From Panax quinquefolius (taxonomy: Eukaryota > Streptophyta > Magnoliopsida > Apiales > Araliaceae): a stretch of 64,000 nt of DNA. Below the pieces are notes generated by a model. That model made no database searches. It saw nothing but the letters and a program-made list of their open reading frames with translations, and was not told the origin of the DNA. Shown piece by piece: positions 10,362-22,959 of the stretch. The position numbers were made by a program, and so were the translations under genes. How positions within the stretch are numbered: the first letter of the stretch is position 1; every line of letters starts with the position of its first letter. Where the stretch lies: contig CM035170.1 of assembly GCA_020205615.1 (NCBI GenBank), positions 8,426,311 to 8,490,310 on the forward strand. The letters are read 5' to 3'.

Positions 10362-13153
10362 TGTGACCCCCAAAATAGGTCCATTCCATCCAAATTCGAA
10401 TCCCCAAATCATGGTAATTATTGATACATTTATTTTACAAATATAAATCTGTGAGGACTACTAATTGCCATCAAACTCTCCACACGCAAATAAATCCCCA
10501 CCTTCATTTTTACAAAATGGTGAGGACTACTAAACAACTCTCTCTAGAACCTTCATTCCATATCCTACTATTACTGCCTACATTCTCGCCTCCTTAGAAG
10601 AAAAATGGAACAAAAGGAAAAGGGTGAGCTCAACTAGCCCGATAAAGAATATTATGACTAAGATAATATCAACAAATTATCATTAGTCTTCACGAGGAAA
10701 AATCTAATAGAATACAATAGACAACAAATTTTTAAATCAATATTACGCGCGTGAAATAATAATTCATTAGAAGAGTTAAGTAGAGAATCAAACTACTATC
10801 TTCTATATATGAATTTAAAAGTTCATCGTCGATATTTTATCCTGTAACATCAATCAATATATATACGGAATCAAATATTCATCTTTGCTTTTCTGAAGCC
10901 AAAGATATTCATCGATTAGTCATGTTCATCTAAACACTGTTCATCTTTTGCACTACGGGCCAAAGATATTAATCGATCGGTCATGTTCATCTCAACACTG
11001 TTCATCTTTCTTCTTTACTACGGGCAAAGATATTCATCAAAAATCATTCATCTTTTTACTACTGGGCCAAAGATATTCCATAATATCATCATTTAAAATA
11101 AAGATGATGAAAAATATTTTTAAAAAACGAATCCGGTGAAACAAAATGACAAGGATTAAGGATTAAGGATTAAGTACTTTGTTTTATCCATGTCCAAAAA
11201 TACCTCAAAAATAATCATAGTGGTGTAAAATTCAAGAATGATCAAAACATGGATACAATCAAAGCTAGTATCCGAATAGATATTTTAGACGAAAAGAAAA
11301 AATTTCATTTTTAATTGAATAGTGTCAGATATTGAATGAATAGTCTAGTATATCGTGAATAATCTTGCATTATATCGTGAATAGTAACTCAAACACCAAA
11401 AGATAGAAATTCCATAAAAAACATCTTCACGCTTAAATGAATAGTACTAAATGAATAGTAACTTTCGTGAATAGTAACTCATGAATAGTAACTTTCGTGA
11501 ATAGTAACTCATGAATAGTAACCCCAAGCATGAAAAAGTTCCAAATTTGATAAAAGTTCCAACCAATATTTGACATAATGATATTGAAGAAATAATATCA
11601 TTTGAGAAGAAAATAACATCCACTTACCTCGAAAAAGCAATACTTCTAGTTGAAACAGGATATAGGCTATGACTTGAACTTGCATAGTATAGCAATACTC
11701 AAAGTATACTCAAAATACTCACATGAATACGCTCGATAATATAGAGAGAAAACTTGATTTACGGTGTGATTTTCAATTCTAACCTAAGCACCTTTATTTA
11801 TAGGAAATTGCTTAGAACACCAAAGCGAAAAATTTAATATAATAATAATATATATATATATATATCTCATGAACCAAGACTCCACAAAATCAGCATGTTT
11901 ACAACACATGGGTGCCAACCAAAACAATAAAAACGTTTTTGTTGATATAAATAATTAAAACTTCCAAAATCAATTATTTGAACTTGAACTTCAATAATTC
12001 ATAATAAATAGCTCTTTTATCAGAAAAATTCGAATCTCGCGAGTTTTTATAGGAAATCCAATTCTCTACAACTTTTCGGAAGAAAGTTTTCCAAATTCCA
12101 AGCAGAAATTGGCCAAAAATCCACATACACGGACAATTTTACAAAATATATAATCAAATTTCGATCGAGAAATGGGGTCCACCAACATGTTTAACATGTT
12201 TTAAACATTTATTGCAACAAAAATACTCTTCCTCCTCATATACTCATATATCCCACATTCGTTGTAAAAATATCACCAGTTAATATATTATTAAAATAAT
12301 ATATTTAAATGAATTATTTTATCGAAAAAAGATAAAATATTAATTTTCAACAATTGTCATTTAAAATTTTCTCCATCTATATCCACATAAAATCAATATT
12401 TTCCTCATCATATGAATCAATAATTAATTATTCACAAATAATATTACGAGAATCCTGATATTGTGACAACCAGGTATTTCCGGAAAGAGGGGCTTTCGAA
12501 TAAGAATTTCTTCTTCTTGGTAGCAATTAGGTGACCAAACCTCTCCTTAGATGAACTTTCTAGACATTGCCAATAATGTTATCTAATAATATTATTCAGA
12601 TAATATGAATTATTGCTTCGATAATGGAAAATCTTGTGTAATGACAATTTATTGAAACAACGATAATATAAAATATCAATCGTGAATTATTGAATCAATA
12701 AAATAAAATCTTGAGCGATAATTCTTGTAACAATTATTGAGTAGTGTCTTCTTACGTAAGAATCAATAATTGGTGCAATCTGGTGTCTTCTTGTTCAACA
12801 ACGCGTATTAGTGTGTTTTAACCATAGGGTATTCCAACGAGATAATAGCGGTAACAACTACTGTGAATTATTTATAAACAACTTATATTTATCGTTTTCT
12901 TCATCCATCGCTTTTCAGTTATGGGGCCCACAAAAAGATCTATGTCGTAATACGAATATTCCCAAGCATCGAGATATTCCACGACCAAACGAATATTCCC
13001 AAACGATAATGAATATTTTATAACCACTTACTTATTCGAAATATTTGCGTATTTTACCCATAACTATCCACATTAATCAAATCGACCCTTACTATTTCAA
13101 AATAATAAATAGAGGAAAATAAATTTCATTTATTAATAATTTGGGGTCTTCTG
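10362..13153 (-). mobile_element. Family-A LTR (3' LTR of the nested minus-strand element)
   Basis: About 2.79 kb, starting TGTGACCCCC and ending in a damaged GGGGTCTTCTG next to the polypurine tract of the internal region. It contains the ATCTTTGCACTACGGGC repeats (10870-11070), a GTGAATAGTAACT minisatellite (11434-11521), the conserved AACATCCACTTACCTCGAAA leader motif near 11620, and a degraded TATA region near 11790. It is closely similar to the LTR at 15817-18628, with which it forms a pair. Confidence 0.9.
11434..11521. repeat. GTGAATAGTAACTC(A) minisatellite in the LTR
   Basis: Alternating units ATGAATAGTAACTTTC and GTGAATAGTAACTC repeated about five times. The paired LTR has the same array at about 16920-17005, so it predates this insertion. 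Confidence 0.85.
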
Positions 13154-15816
13154 ACCTCCCTCCTTATGAAATTTAGTCCTCGAAATTGGCGTACGTACAC
13201 AGTGTTTTTGAAAGATGAGAATACCTCGCTTTCATTTCGTTTCCAACTCCCGGTCATTTCCTCGATAGCATGGTTTCTCCACAAAACTTTAACTTGTGGT
13301 ATAACCTCGGTACATACATAGGACATGTTCTTTCCTATCCAAGATCTTGGCGGTACCTCCTCGTATGTTAAGTCTTGGTATATCTCGTCCGGTTCTAACT
13401 TAATGGCGTGGTTGGAGTCGTCCACATATTTACGTAACATCGATCGTGAAAAAGCGTTATGAACAGCGTCGTACTTGGCGGTAAAAGCGAGTCTATAGGC
13501 CACGATTCTATTCGATCGAGAATTTCAAATGGATTAATAAATCGAAGGTTTGAGCTTTCCTCACCTCTCCGATTCTCGCTTTTGAAATAACAACTTCTTG
13601 CACCTCCTTCTTCAAATTCATCGACTCCGGTGTGTAGCTTGAAACGACTTTAACTTTATCGATTAAAATCGATTATACTACGTATATCATCACGTGGGTA
13701 CCTAGAGTTTTCATCTCCATCTCTATTATTTGTAAATTATCTGAAATGAGTCTTTGACAATATCGTACTCGTGCTTGTATCGATCTTCTACTCAACACGT
13801 CGGTACCACCGTTAAACTTTTCGAGGATGGCATGGTGTGAACATGTCTTTGAAATGAGTCTCCTCTTGAGTTCTTGAAGCTCTTCCCACATTCCTTGCTC
13901 CATTCGAATTTTGTATCTCTCTCTACGAGTCAATTTGCGTTAATGGAATAGCGATTCGAGAATATCCTTCACGAATCTCCGATAATAACCAACTAAGCTG
14001 AAAGCTACGTTATTTTGATTCTGAGACTTAGGTTGTTCTCAAGCTGTGACTCATATCCCAACCTTGGATAACACGTTACAATGACACCTATCGGTTTACT
14101 ATCGCACGAATATGGTGTCCCCTACGAATGCGGCTTGGTGCATTCCACAAAAGTAGTCACCGGATAAAGGCTCGGTACCAAATTCTATAGTTGAATTTTT
14201 AACTCCACGAAGTTCAATAGGAGCCATTCGATATGAGATTTTAGAAATGAGTTTTGTCTGGGTTCAAAGTCGATACAAAATTTAATATCGATCTTTGGGA
14301 ATAAGCGAAAAATTCTTGAGAAATACGTCGGGAAAATCAATAACAACAGAATATTATTCAAATCGGCGTGTCTTTATTCAAATCCATAACATGGACTAAG
14401 AAAACTTGACATCCGTAATAAGCGAATGACTTCATGGCTTGATATGAAAATGTTTGACTACAATGGTTTGATTGCTTGAATTGAATAACGGGTTTGCTTA
14501 GGAATATGAAAACTAACAACCTTACGAAAGTAATCAATTTGGCGTGATGAGTAGTTAACCTTAAAATCACATCAAAAGCAAATATCTCTATAGAAATAAG
14601 GTTAACGGGTAATGTGATAGTGCCAACTGAATCAAACAAGATTTCTAAACAACGGATGTAATGAAAGTTTCTCTAACGGAGTCTCCATAAATAGGTCAAA
14701 GTCTAATTTCTCCGTAGTCGAGTTCAAGCGTTGAGCAAGCAAAGAGAGATAATAGAATGGGTAGAACCCAGATTATCTAGTAAGGTATAAACTTAGCGAA
14801 ATTTATAATTAACTAACGCGTGCTAACCGTTCGGGTTTCTCGCATTTTGATGAAGTCACGACAAACGCTTCTTCGAGAATCGTTGACTTTGACTTTTACA
14901 TGTCACGCCTTTCTGGTGCCAGCGTCCCAACCCCGGACTTGATTTATTATAGGACAAAATTGAGCTATGTGACCATCTTTTCCACAACTAAAACATACCT
15001 TGGAAGGCTTTGAGCAGTTTGACCTTATATGTCCCTCCTCTCGCATCTGTAGCATCTAATCGGCGATCGTTCTCTTCCCTAGAATTTGTTCTTTGGTCTT
15101 TGATCTTTGCTGCTTAAGCGTCTTCCGTCGTTGTTAAATCTTCTCTTTTTAGATTGGACATCTCTTTCCATAATATCAACGCGTCGTGCGTCTTTTTTAC
15201 CCATGCATCACTCATTCTCACTCGTTCGATTATTTCTTCTTTTGGCTCGATTCGACTTTATCATCTTATACTCTGCCAAAGAGTGCTTACATTCAAGCAT
15301 CACATATCGGGTAACATAAGCTTGAATCGTTGCATCCTTTTGCTCCACATGCTCTGATTCTTGACTTTCTCTTCTAACTCATGAATACGATTTTGCAATT
15401 CTACATTTTGATCATAAAATACCTCTAATAAACTCTCTTGGTACCTCTTCTTCCTCTTCTTCCTCACTCTCAGTTTTGTTACCTCTGCGACTATCTAAGG
15501 TTACAACTATCAATTCTTCACTCACCACATGGATATCTCTAATTCCTTCTTCGTCGACATCACATTATCACGGTTGGCGATTAGAGGTGTCTCCACGATC
15601 TCATTCACTCCATTGTTAACGTTCTCGTGACCATTCTTAAAAACTATCATAAAACAAGGGTTAATTAAATAAATTAACAAATCACATAATACCCTATATT
15701 ATGACCAACCAACAAATAAGCTTAGGTAGGACACACTAGCGAAGGATTTACTCGTCTCTCCCTCTAGTTCTATTCCCGATCTCCATGGAGATCATATCCT
15801 AAGCTACGATACCAAT
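13154..15816 (-). pseudogene. Internal region of the nested Ty3/gypsy element, internally deleted
   Basis: Minus-strand remains of a gag-pol region in the correct order but only 2.66 kb long, against 4.87 kb in the element at 26803-36600. Reading right to left: leader; acidic gag N-terminus (about 15650-15150); damaged zinc knuckles (about 15060-14960, CYRC type); protease-like block (about 14770-14350); short reverse-transcriptase/RNase H pieces (about 14260-13800); and a C-terminal block 13503-13160 with SYVCTEVIPQVKVLWRNHAIE. The integrase core is missing. Stops and frameshifts are frequent, so this copy cannot encode its own proteins. Confidence 0.8.
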
Positions 15817-18628
15817 TGTGGCGCCCCAAAATAGGTCCATTCCATCCAACCCATTACGAGTCGCCAAATACATGATGCGAAATAACTACAACTTTATTAT
15901 TACAACATATAAAAGCGTGAGTTTAAATACGAGATATTGCCATCTAGACAATATCCACACGCAAATAAATCCCCATCATAATTATTGATTCATTATTTTA
16001 CAAAATGGTGAGGACTACTAAACAACTCTCTCTAGAACCTTCATTCCATACCCACAGTAGTACTACCATTACATTCTAGCCTCACGAAGAAAAATGGAAC
16101 AACAAGGAAAAGGGTGAGCTCAACTAGCCCGATAAAGAATATTATGACTAAGATAATATACAACAAATTATCATTAGTCTTGACGGGGAAAAATCTAATA
16201 GAATACTGATAGACAACAAATTTTAAATCAATATTATGGCAAAAAATAATAATTCATTAGAAGAGTTAAGTAGAGAATGCAAACTACTATCTTACATATA
16301 TGAATTTAAAAGTTCATCGTCGATATTTTATCCTGTAACATCAATCAATATATATATCGAATCAAATATTCATCTTTGCACTACTGATCCAAAGATATTC
16401 ATCGATTATCATGTTCATCTAAACACACATTCATCTTTTTGCACTGGGCCAAAGATATTAATCGATCGATCGTGTTCATCTCAACACTGTTCATCTTTTT
16501 GCACTACGGGCCAAAGATATTCATCAAAAATCATTCATCTTTGCCTTCTGGGCCAAAGATATTCCATAATATCATCATTTAAAATGAAGATGATGAAAAT
16601 ATTTTTAAAAAGCGAATCGATTGAAACAAAATGACAGGATTAAGGATTAAGGATTAGTACTTTGTTTTATCCACGTCCAAAAATACCTCAAAAATAATCA
16701 TAGGGTGTAAAATTCAAGAATGATCAAAACATGGATACTGATCAAAAGCTAGTATCCGAAATAGATATTTTAGACGAAAAGAAAAAATTTTTATTTTTAG
16801 GTGAATAGTGCCGTATTAAGTGAATAGTGTAGTATATCGTGAATAGTCTTAGTATCGTGAATAATAACTTCGACACCAAAAAAGATAGAAATTCTACAAA
16901 AAAACATCTTCACGCTTCATGAATAGTACTAAGTGAATAGTAACTTCGTGAATAGTAACTCATGAATAGTAACTTCGTGAATAGTAACTCATGAATAGTA
17001 ACCCCGAGCATGAAAAAGTTCTAAATTTGATAAAAAGTTCCAACCAATATTTCGACATAATGATATTGATTGAAGAAATAATATCATTTGAGAAGAAAAT
17101 AACATCCCTTACCTCGAAAGACAAGATCTTCTAGTTGAAACAGGATATAGGCTATGACTTGAACTTGCATAGTATAGCAATACTCAAAGTATACTCAAAA
17201 TACTCACAAGAATAAACTCGATAATATAGAGAGAAAACTTGATTTACGGTGTGATTTTCAATTCTAACCTAAGCACCTATTTATAGGAAATTGCTTAGAA
17301 CACCAAAGAAAATTTAATATAATAATAATATATTATATATATATTCCTCACCAACCAAGACTCCTAAAATCAGCATGTTTACAACATATGGGGGCCAACC
17401 AAAACAATAAAAACGTTTTTGTTGATATAAATAATTAAAACTTCCAAAAATCAATTATTTGAACTTGAACTTCAATAATTCATAATAAATAGCTCTTTTA
17501 TCAGAAAATTCAAATCTACGAGTTTTTATAGGAAATCCAATTCTCTACAACTTTTCGAAAGAAAGTTTTTCAAATTCCAAACAAAAATTGGCCGAAATCC
17601 ACATACAGGACAATTTTACAAGTATAATCAAATTTCGATTCGAGAAATGGGGTCCACAAACATGTTTAACATGTTTTAAACATTTATTGCAACAAAAATA
17701 CTCTTCCTCCTCATATACTCATATATCCCACATTCGTTGTAAAAATATCACCGTTAATATATTATTAAAATAATATATTTAAATGAATTATTTTATCGAG
17801 AAAAAGATAAAATATTAATTTTCAACAATTGTCATTTTAAAATTTTCTCCATCTATATCCACATAAAATCAATATTTTCCTCATCATATGAATCAATAAT
17901 TAATTATTCACAAATAATATTACGAGAATCACAATATTGACAACTAGGCGGTTCACGGAAAGAGGGGCTTTCGATAAAAATTTCTTCTTCTTGGCGGCGC
18001 ATTAGGTGACCAAACCTCTCCTTAGACGAACTTTCTAGACATTGCCAATAATGTTATCTAATAATATTATTCGGATAATATGAATTATTGCTTGATAATG
18101 GAAAATCTTTGTGTAATGACAATTTATTGAAACAACGAGAATATAAAATATCAATGCAAAGAATTATTGAATCAATAAAATAAAATATTGATCGATAATT
18201 CTTTGTAACAATTATTGAGTAGTGCCTTCTTACGTAAGAATCAATAATTGGTGCAATCTGCGTGTGTCTTCTTGTTTCAACAACGCGTATTAGTGTGTTT
18301 TAACCACCGGGTATTCCAACAATATTAACAGGTAACAACTACGCCAGATTATTTATAAACAACTTATATTTGTCGTTTTCTTCATCCATATCGCTTTCCG
18401 TTATGGAGCCCAAAAAGATCAAGGTAAATCGATTTAATATTCCCCGACATCAAGAATATTCCACGACCAAACGAATATTCCCACAACAATGAATATTTTA
18501 TAACCACTATTATTCAAATAAATATTTGCGTATTTTACCCATAACTATCCAAATCAAATATTTTACTTATATTTCAAATAATAAATAGAGGAAAATAAAT
18601 TTCATTTATTAATAATTTGGGTCTTACA
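15817..18628 (-). mobile_element. Family-A LTR (5' LTR of the nested minus-strand element)
   Basis: About 2.81 kb from TGTGGCGCCCC, next to a degraded primer site (aagctacgataccaa), to GGGTCTTACA. It pairs with 10362-13153. The flanks support one insertion event: GGTTA lies before 10362 and GTTAT after 18628, a shared GTTA(T) target duplication. The flanking DNA on both sides is family-B LTR, so this is an LTR element nested in another LTR. Confidence 0.9.
17278..17286 (-). promoter_or_regulatory. TATA box of the LTR promoter
   Basis: Minus-strand TATAAATAG in the 5' LTR, with the splice-donor-like GAGGTAAGGGATG near 17100-17115 downstream in transcription direction. Confidence 0.6.
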
Positions 18629-19693
18629 GTTATTCCAATGTAATAATAAATAACAAATCCAGGTCCCTACTATTTCAAAATAATAAATAGAAATGTAAAT
18701 AAAATCTTTCATTTAAACGCAATATATTTGAGGAATAATAATACAAAAGAATAACACCCCTACACGAGTACAACAAATAATATTCCCTACCTTAAGAAGA
18801 AGAGTCTTGGATATATAAGTAATGAAGTAGCGAATATTTTCTTCTTTCTCTCTATAGTTTATCTCTCTAGAGTTTCATTGAATTAAGTAAGAAAATAATG
18901 AAGGAATGAGCTTCTATTTATAGAAAAATGGACCCATAAGTAACTAACTCATTAACAATTGAGATTGATTTATTTTAATCGATGGTCCATATTTAAAGCA
19001 AAATCTTTTAAATAAAATATAATATATTCTATTTATAATCTAATAAAACGAATAACTTTATAAAAGATTTTACTATACAAACACTATGCAGTACTTATGC
19101 AAACACTATGCACAATAAAAATAATATATTCTATTTATAGAATAACTTTATAAAAGTATTTTGTTTTATATAAAAAGATTTTACTATGCAAAATACTATG
19201 CAAACACTATGCAATACTATGCATAATAGAATATAATCTATTCTATTTATAGAATAACTTTATAAAAGTATTCTGTTTTATTACATTAATAATACCAATA
19301 AAACAAAACTGGGTGACTTATCACATAAGCATCAATAATCAATACCGTGTGCTACTATGCAACCACGCGTATTACTGTACTTTTACTACCGAGTAGTTCA
19401 ACAGTATTAATGGTAAAACTTCCGCCGTTATTTTCAATAAAAAAAATTTGTCGTTTTCTCATTCCGACAATAATTCCGTTGTGGGGTCCACCAATGATTG
19501 TACCGTCGTACAGATATTCCCCGACAAAAAGAATATTCTCCGACTAATCGAATATTATATAACAACTTGCATACTTTGCAAAATTTATAAATACTACCCA
19601 CAACTATAACATTATATCAAATCCACACCATAATATTCAAAAAAATGATTTCAAGAAAATTTTATAATTATTCATAAAATCTGGGGTCTCACA
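18629..19693 (-). mobile_element. Family-B LTR, right part (continues from 10361)
   Basis: Resumes with GTTATTCCAATGTAATAATA, a unit of the palindromic array of the family-B LTR. It continues through a leader, a TATAAATAG-type promoter (about 18920), Y-rich sequence and tandem ACTATGCA motifs (19080-19230) to GGGGTCTCACA at 19693. Confidence 0.8.
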
Positions 19694-20238
19694 TAATACG
19701 CGTGGTTGCATAGTAGCACACGGTATTGATTATTGATGCTTACGTGATAAGTCACTCAGTATTGTTTTATTAGTATTATTAATGTAATAAAACATAAAAG
19801 TTTTTTATATAAAACATAATACTTTTATAAAGTTATTCGTTTTATTAGACTATAAATAGAATATATTATATTTTATTATGCATAGTGTTGTATAGTGCCT
19901 GCATAGTATTTTGCATTGTAAAATCTTTTATATAAAATGTAAATACTTTTATAAAATTATTTGTTTTATTAGACAATAATTAGAATATATTATTTTTTAT
20001 TATGCATAGTGTTGCATAGTGCCTGCATTGTGTTGCATAGTTCATGCATGGTATTTTTTATATAGTAAAATCTTTTTATATAAAATAGAATACTTTTATA
20101 AAGTTATTCGTTTTATTAGATTATAAATAAAATATATTATATTTTATTTAAAAGATTTTGCTTTAAATATGGATCGTCCGATTAAAAGTAAATTAATCTG
20201 GACCGTTCATGAATTAGTTACTATGTAGTCCATTCTTC

Positions 20239-20247
20239 TATAAATAG
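20239..20247 (+). promoter_or_regulatory. TATA box of the family-B LTR promoter
   Basis: TATAAATAG followed by a CTCATTCCTTCATT stretch and an AGAG-rich leader, then AAAGGTAAGGGATATTATTT about 185 bp downstream. Confidence 0.6.
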
Positions 20248-20489
20248 AAGCTCATTCCTTCATTATTTCTTACTTAATTCAATTTGAAACTCTAGAGAAA
20301 AACTATAGAGAGTTCTTCTTCTATATCTCTTGGCGTATTTCTTTAGAGTTTAAGAAAGCTTTGGCGTAGTCTGAGTTTTCTTCGAGTATATGCTCGCCTA
20401 CTACCGGTCGTAATACTCTTCTTTCAAAGGTAAGGGATATTATTTGTTGTACTCATAAGGGGTATTCTTTCTTTCTTATTCGTGAAGAG

Positions 20490-20900
20490 AACTTCATTAT
20501 TCCATTCTTTATTATTCGTTGAATAACTCAGATACTGGGATACCCTATTCTTGGTGAAATTCTTCTGTTATTCCATTCTTTATTATTATATATGTTGGAA
20601 TAATCTGTCTATGCAAAGTACTGTATACATGGTAAAATTCTTCAGTTATTCCATTCTTTATTATTCATTTGGAACATCCCTATCATGCGTGCGTTTACGC
20701 ACGACTGGTTCCGTTATTTATTATTCGTTGGAATATCCTCAGATGTATGCTTATATGCATGACTTTGGTTCCATTATTTATTATTCATTTGGAATATCTT
20801 GTACGTGCGTTCTGCATGACCGTTCCGTTATTTATTATTTTGTTGAATAACTCGTTTGTGGCGGCCTATCGCATGCGTGGTGATTTCTTTTGTTATTCCA
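20490..20900 (+). repeat. Imperfect tandem array of palindromic units
   Basis: About six units of 60-75 bp, each containing TTATTCCATTCTTTATTATTC...TTGGAATA, so each unit carries short inverted arms (TATTCCA/TGGAATA). Equivalent arrays occur at 2020-2400, 7060-7310 and, reversed, at 24050-24560. Confidence 0.85.
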
Positions 20901-22026
20901 TTCTTTATTATACTCAGTTGGTTAAAATTTTGACTTCTATACTACATGAAATTAGTGGAATATCCTTGATATTTGCGCTTCATCCAGTATCTTTTCATGG
21001 AAATATTCTTCTGAGCATTCTTGAGTGTTACTCTACAAAGAAGTATCAGGTTGACAATTTGGAGGTTATTAGTTCCTGGATAAATTAATTCTTGAACTTG
21101 TTTTATTGAATTCTTATACCATTGTCATCATCCTCAAGTTTATATTATGTTGAAAGTCATCTATGGCCTGTAGTGCATAGATGGACTTGGTATGATTATG
21201 ACCAAGGATTATTCGGTATAATCATGACTGTAATGTTATAAATGATGTGGAAAAAAAAAGTCCTCATTGGCCTGTAAAGCATTGATGGACAGTTTTTGGT
21301 ATGATTATGGCTATGGATTCTCTTCGGCCAAGGGTGAAAAGATGAATTGTTTTATGGCATGATCAGGACCATTGATGAAAACACGATTATCTTTGGCACG
21401 TAGTGCATGGATAATTCATGGTCATGATACTAAAGAATATCATTGACATATAGTGCAGGGATGATTTGATGATGTGGATTATTTATTAAGCTGAGTCTCA
21501 GCGATAAAAGTGATGAAAAACCTTTTAAATCATAGAAGATAGTAGATTTTATTCTCTACTTGACTCTTCTAATGGATTGCTTGTTTCGATATAGTTAAAC
21601 TTGATGTTTGTTATATTGTATCAGTTTAACACTGTTGAAGGCTAACGATAATTTATTCTGCATTATCTTAGTCATAATATTTCTTACTGGGCTAGTTGAG
21701 CTCACCCTTTTGCTTTCATTGTTCTCTTCAGGAAATGAGAACGTAGCAAGGACTAGTCGGGGAACAGAGTGATGGTCCTAGATGGTGCATTGGTAGTCCT
21801 CACTATTCTGTAAAATAGTGTGATAATAAATGTAATGAGGACCCCATTGAGTTTGTATATTGTCTAGATGACAATATTTGTATTAAAACTCACAGCATAT
21901 GTTTAGTCATATTTTACACGACTGTTGTATAATTAAGTTTGTATTTGAATTATGTACCATGTATTTGGCGACTCAATATGGGTGATGTATACCTATTTTG
22001 GGGGGGTCACATGGATTACCGCAATT

Positions 22027-22330
22027 TAGAGGTTCATAAAAGGCCTGAGGCCCGCAGCCTGGCCTTGGTCCGGCCTGGGCCTGGTCTGGTCAAAGTCCGG
22101 CCTGGTCAAGGCCTGGACCGGTCTGAAAGGCTTAAAAAGGCTGCCATTTGAGCACAAAAATCGCTGCCTAGCAGGCGACCACCCAAAGCCCGATCTGAAT
22201 CGGCACTGGGTCAATCCGGCTTAGGTGCAGCTGCTCGTCAGACGCCTGAACAGTTCGGCCCGCTCATTTGCTTGTTGGCAATTGCTCATGAAATAACAAA
22301 TGGCACAAATAATGTTTATTAAATTATTAT
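22027..22330 (+). mobile_element. 5' terminal region of a hAT transposon
   Basis: After TTTAGAGGTTCATAAAAGG comes a GC-rich subterminal block full of GGCCTGG/CCGG motifs, unlike the AT-rich surroundings and typical of plant hAT ends. The segment CCTGGCCTTGGTCCGG (22058-22073) is an inverted match to the CCGGGACCAAGCCAGG block at 38773-38788 near the other end, and both ends begin TTTAG(A/T)G. I see no clean 8-bp target duplication: the 5' flank is CCGCAATT and the 3' flank AAGTACAT. Confidence 0.65.
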
Positions 22331-22565
22331 CACGCCTAACATTGTGCAAACATACAGACCAGTTGGGCTAACAGTTATATAAAAAAAAGCAAAAGACAAG
22401 TACTAGCTAGTCTATCTCACTGTGACTCACGGTTTTGACTTTAAACTTTGCAAACCTCCCAAAATAAGTGATTTGATTGTTCACTAGCTGTCTAGCTCAC
22501 TGTCTAAGCCCCAAGGTATCAACTATCAAGGCATGCTATTATATATAATCTATATATATATATAG

Positions 22566-22608
<43 letters not shown>

Positions 22609-22959
22609 GTGACAATTTAGTAATGAGCCAATGACCAACGGAAAAAAAAAGGCTGACACACCTTCTTATTCATCTATCAATCCATCACATCTATGAAAAT
22701 TTCATCAAAATTTGAATTTCAAAAATTAAATAAAATTTCATGTACCAATCGTATTATTATAACAGCTATAATTTTACTAACGGTTATTTTTTTCACTATA
22801 AAAATCATATAATTTACTCCACAAAAATTACAACTCATATCTTTCTCTCTCTATTCTCTGATATAACAATAACATCATACTGCAAGCTCAAATTCTAAAT
22901 TTGTATATTGTTATAATTTTTATAATTAATTTTATATAATATATATTTACAATTTATTA
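22331..22959 (+). other. hAT 5' non-coding region with AT palindrome and putative promoter
   Basis: AT-rich transposon DNA. It contains a pure TA stretch (22544-22606) with an ATAATCTATA/TATAGATTAT palindrome, a TATAAAA box at 22797-22803 and a CTTTCTCTCTCT pyrimidine patch at about 22841. The solo LTR at 22960 separates this putative promoter from the transposase start at 25936. Confidence 0.5.

Larger units (their letters stand above)
19694..22011 (+). mobile_element. Family-B LTR, 5'-truncated, plus orientation
   Basis: Begins at sequence equivalent to about position 1188 of the LTR at 859 (GTGGTTGCATAGTAGCACAC), so roughly the first 330 bp are missing. It ends GGGGGGGTCACA at 22011. It abuts the end of the minus LTR at 19693, as if the minus element had inserted into it. 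No primer site follows; the next sequence is the hAT end. It keeps the best plus-strand copy of the leader: TATA at 20239, splice-donor-like site at 20430 and acceptor-like site at 21731. Confidence 0.8.

Noticed and set aside
10860..11080. CRISPR-like array of ATCTTTGCACTACGGGCC repeats
   Set aside because: The repeats are imperfect and sit in every family-A LTR of a plant genome; spacers are similar rather than unique.
20551..21088. Overlapping plus-strand frames of 99 and 139 codons
   Set aside because: They lie within the repeat array of an LTR and translate the same units in two frames.
22026..22214. Arg/Pro-rich frames on both strands
   Set aside because: They arise from the GGCCTGG repeats in the hAT terminal region.
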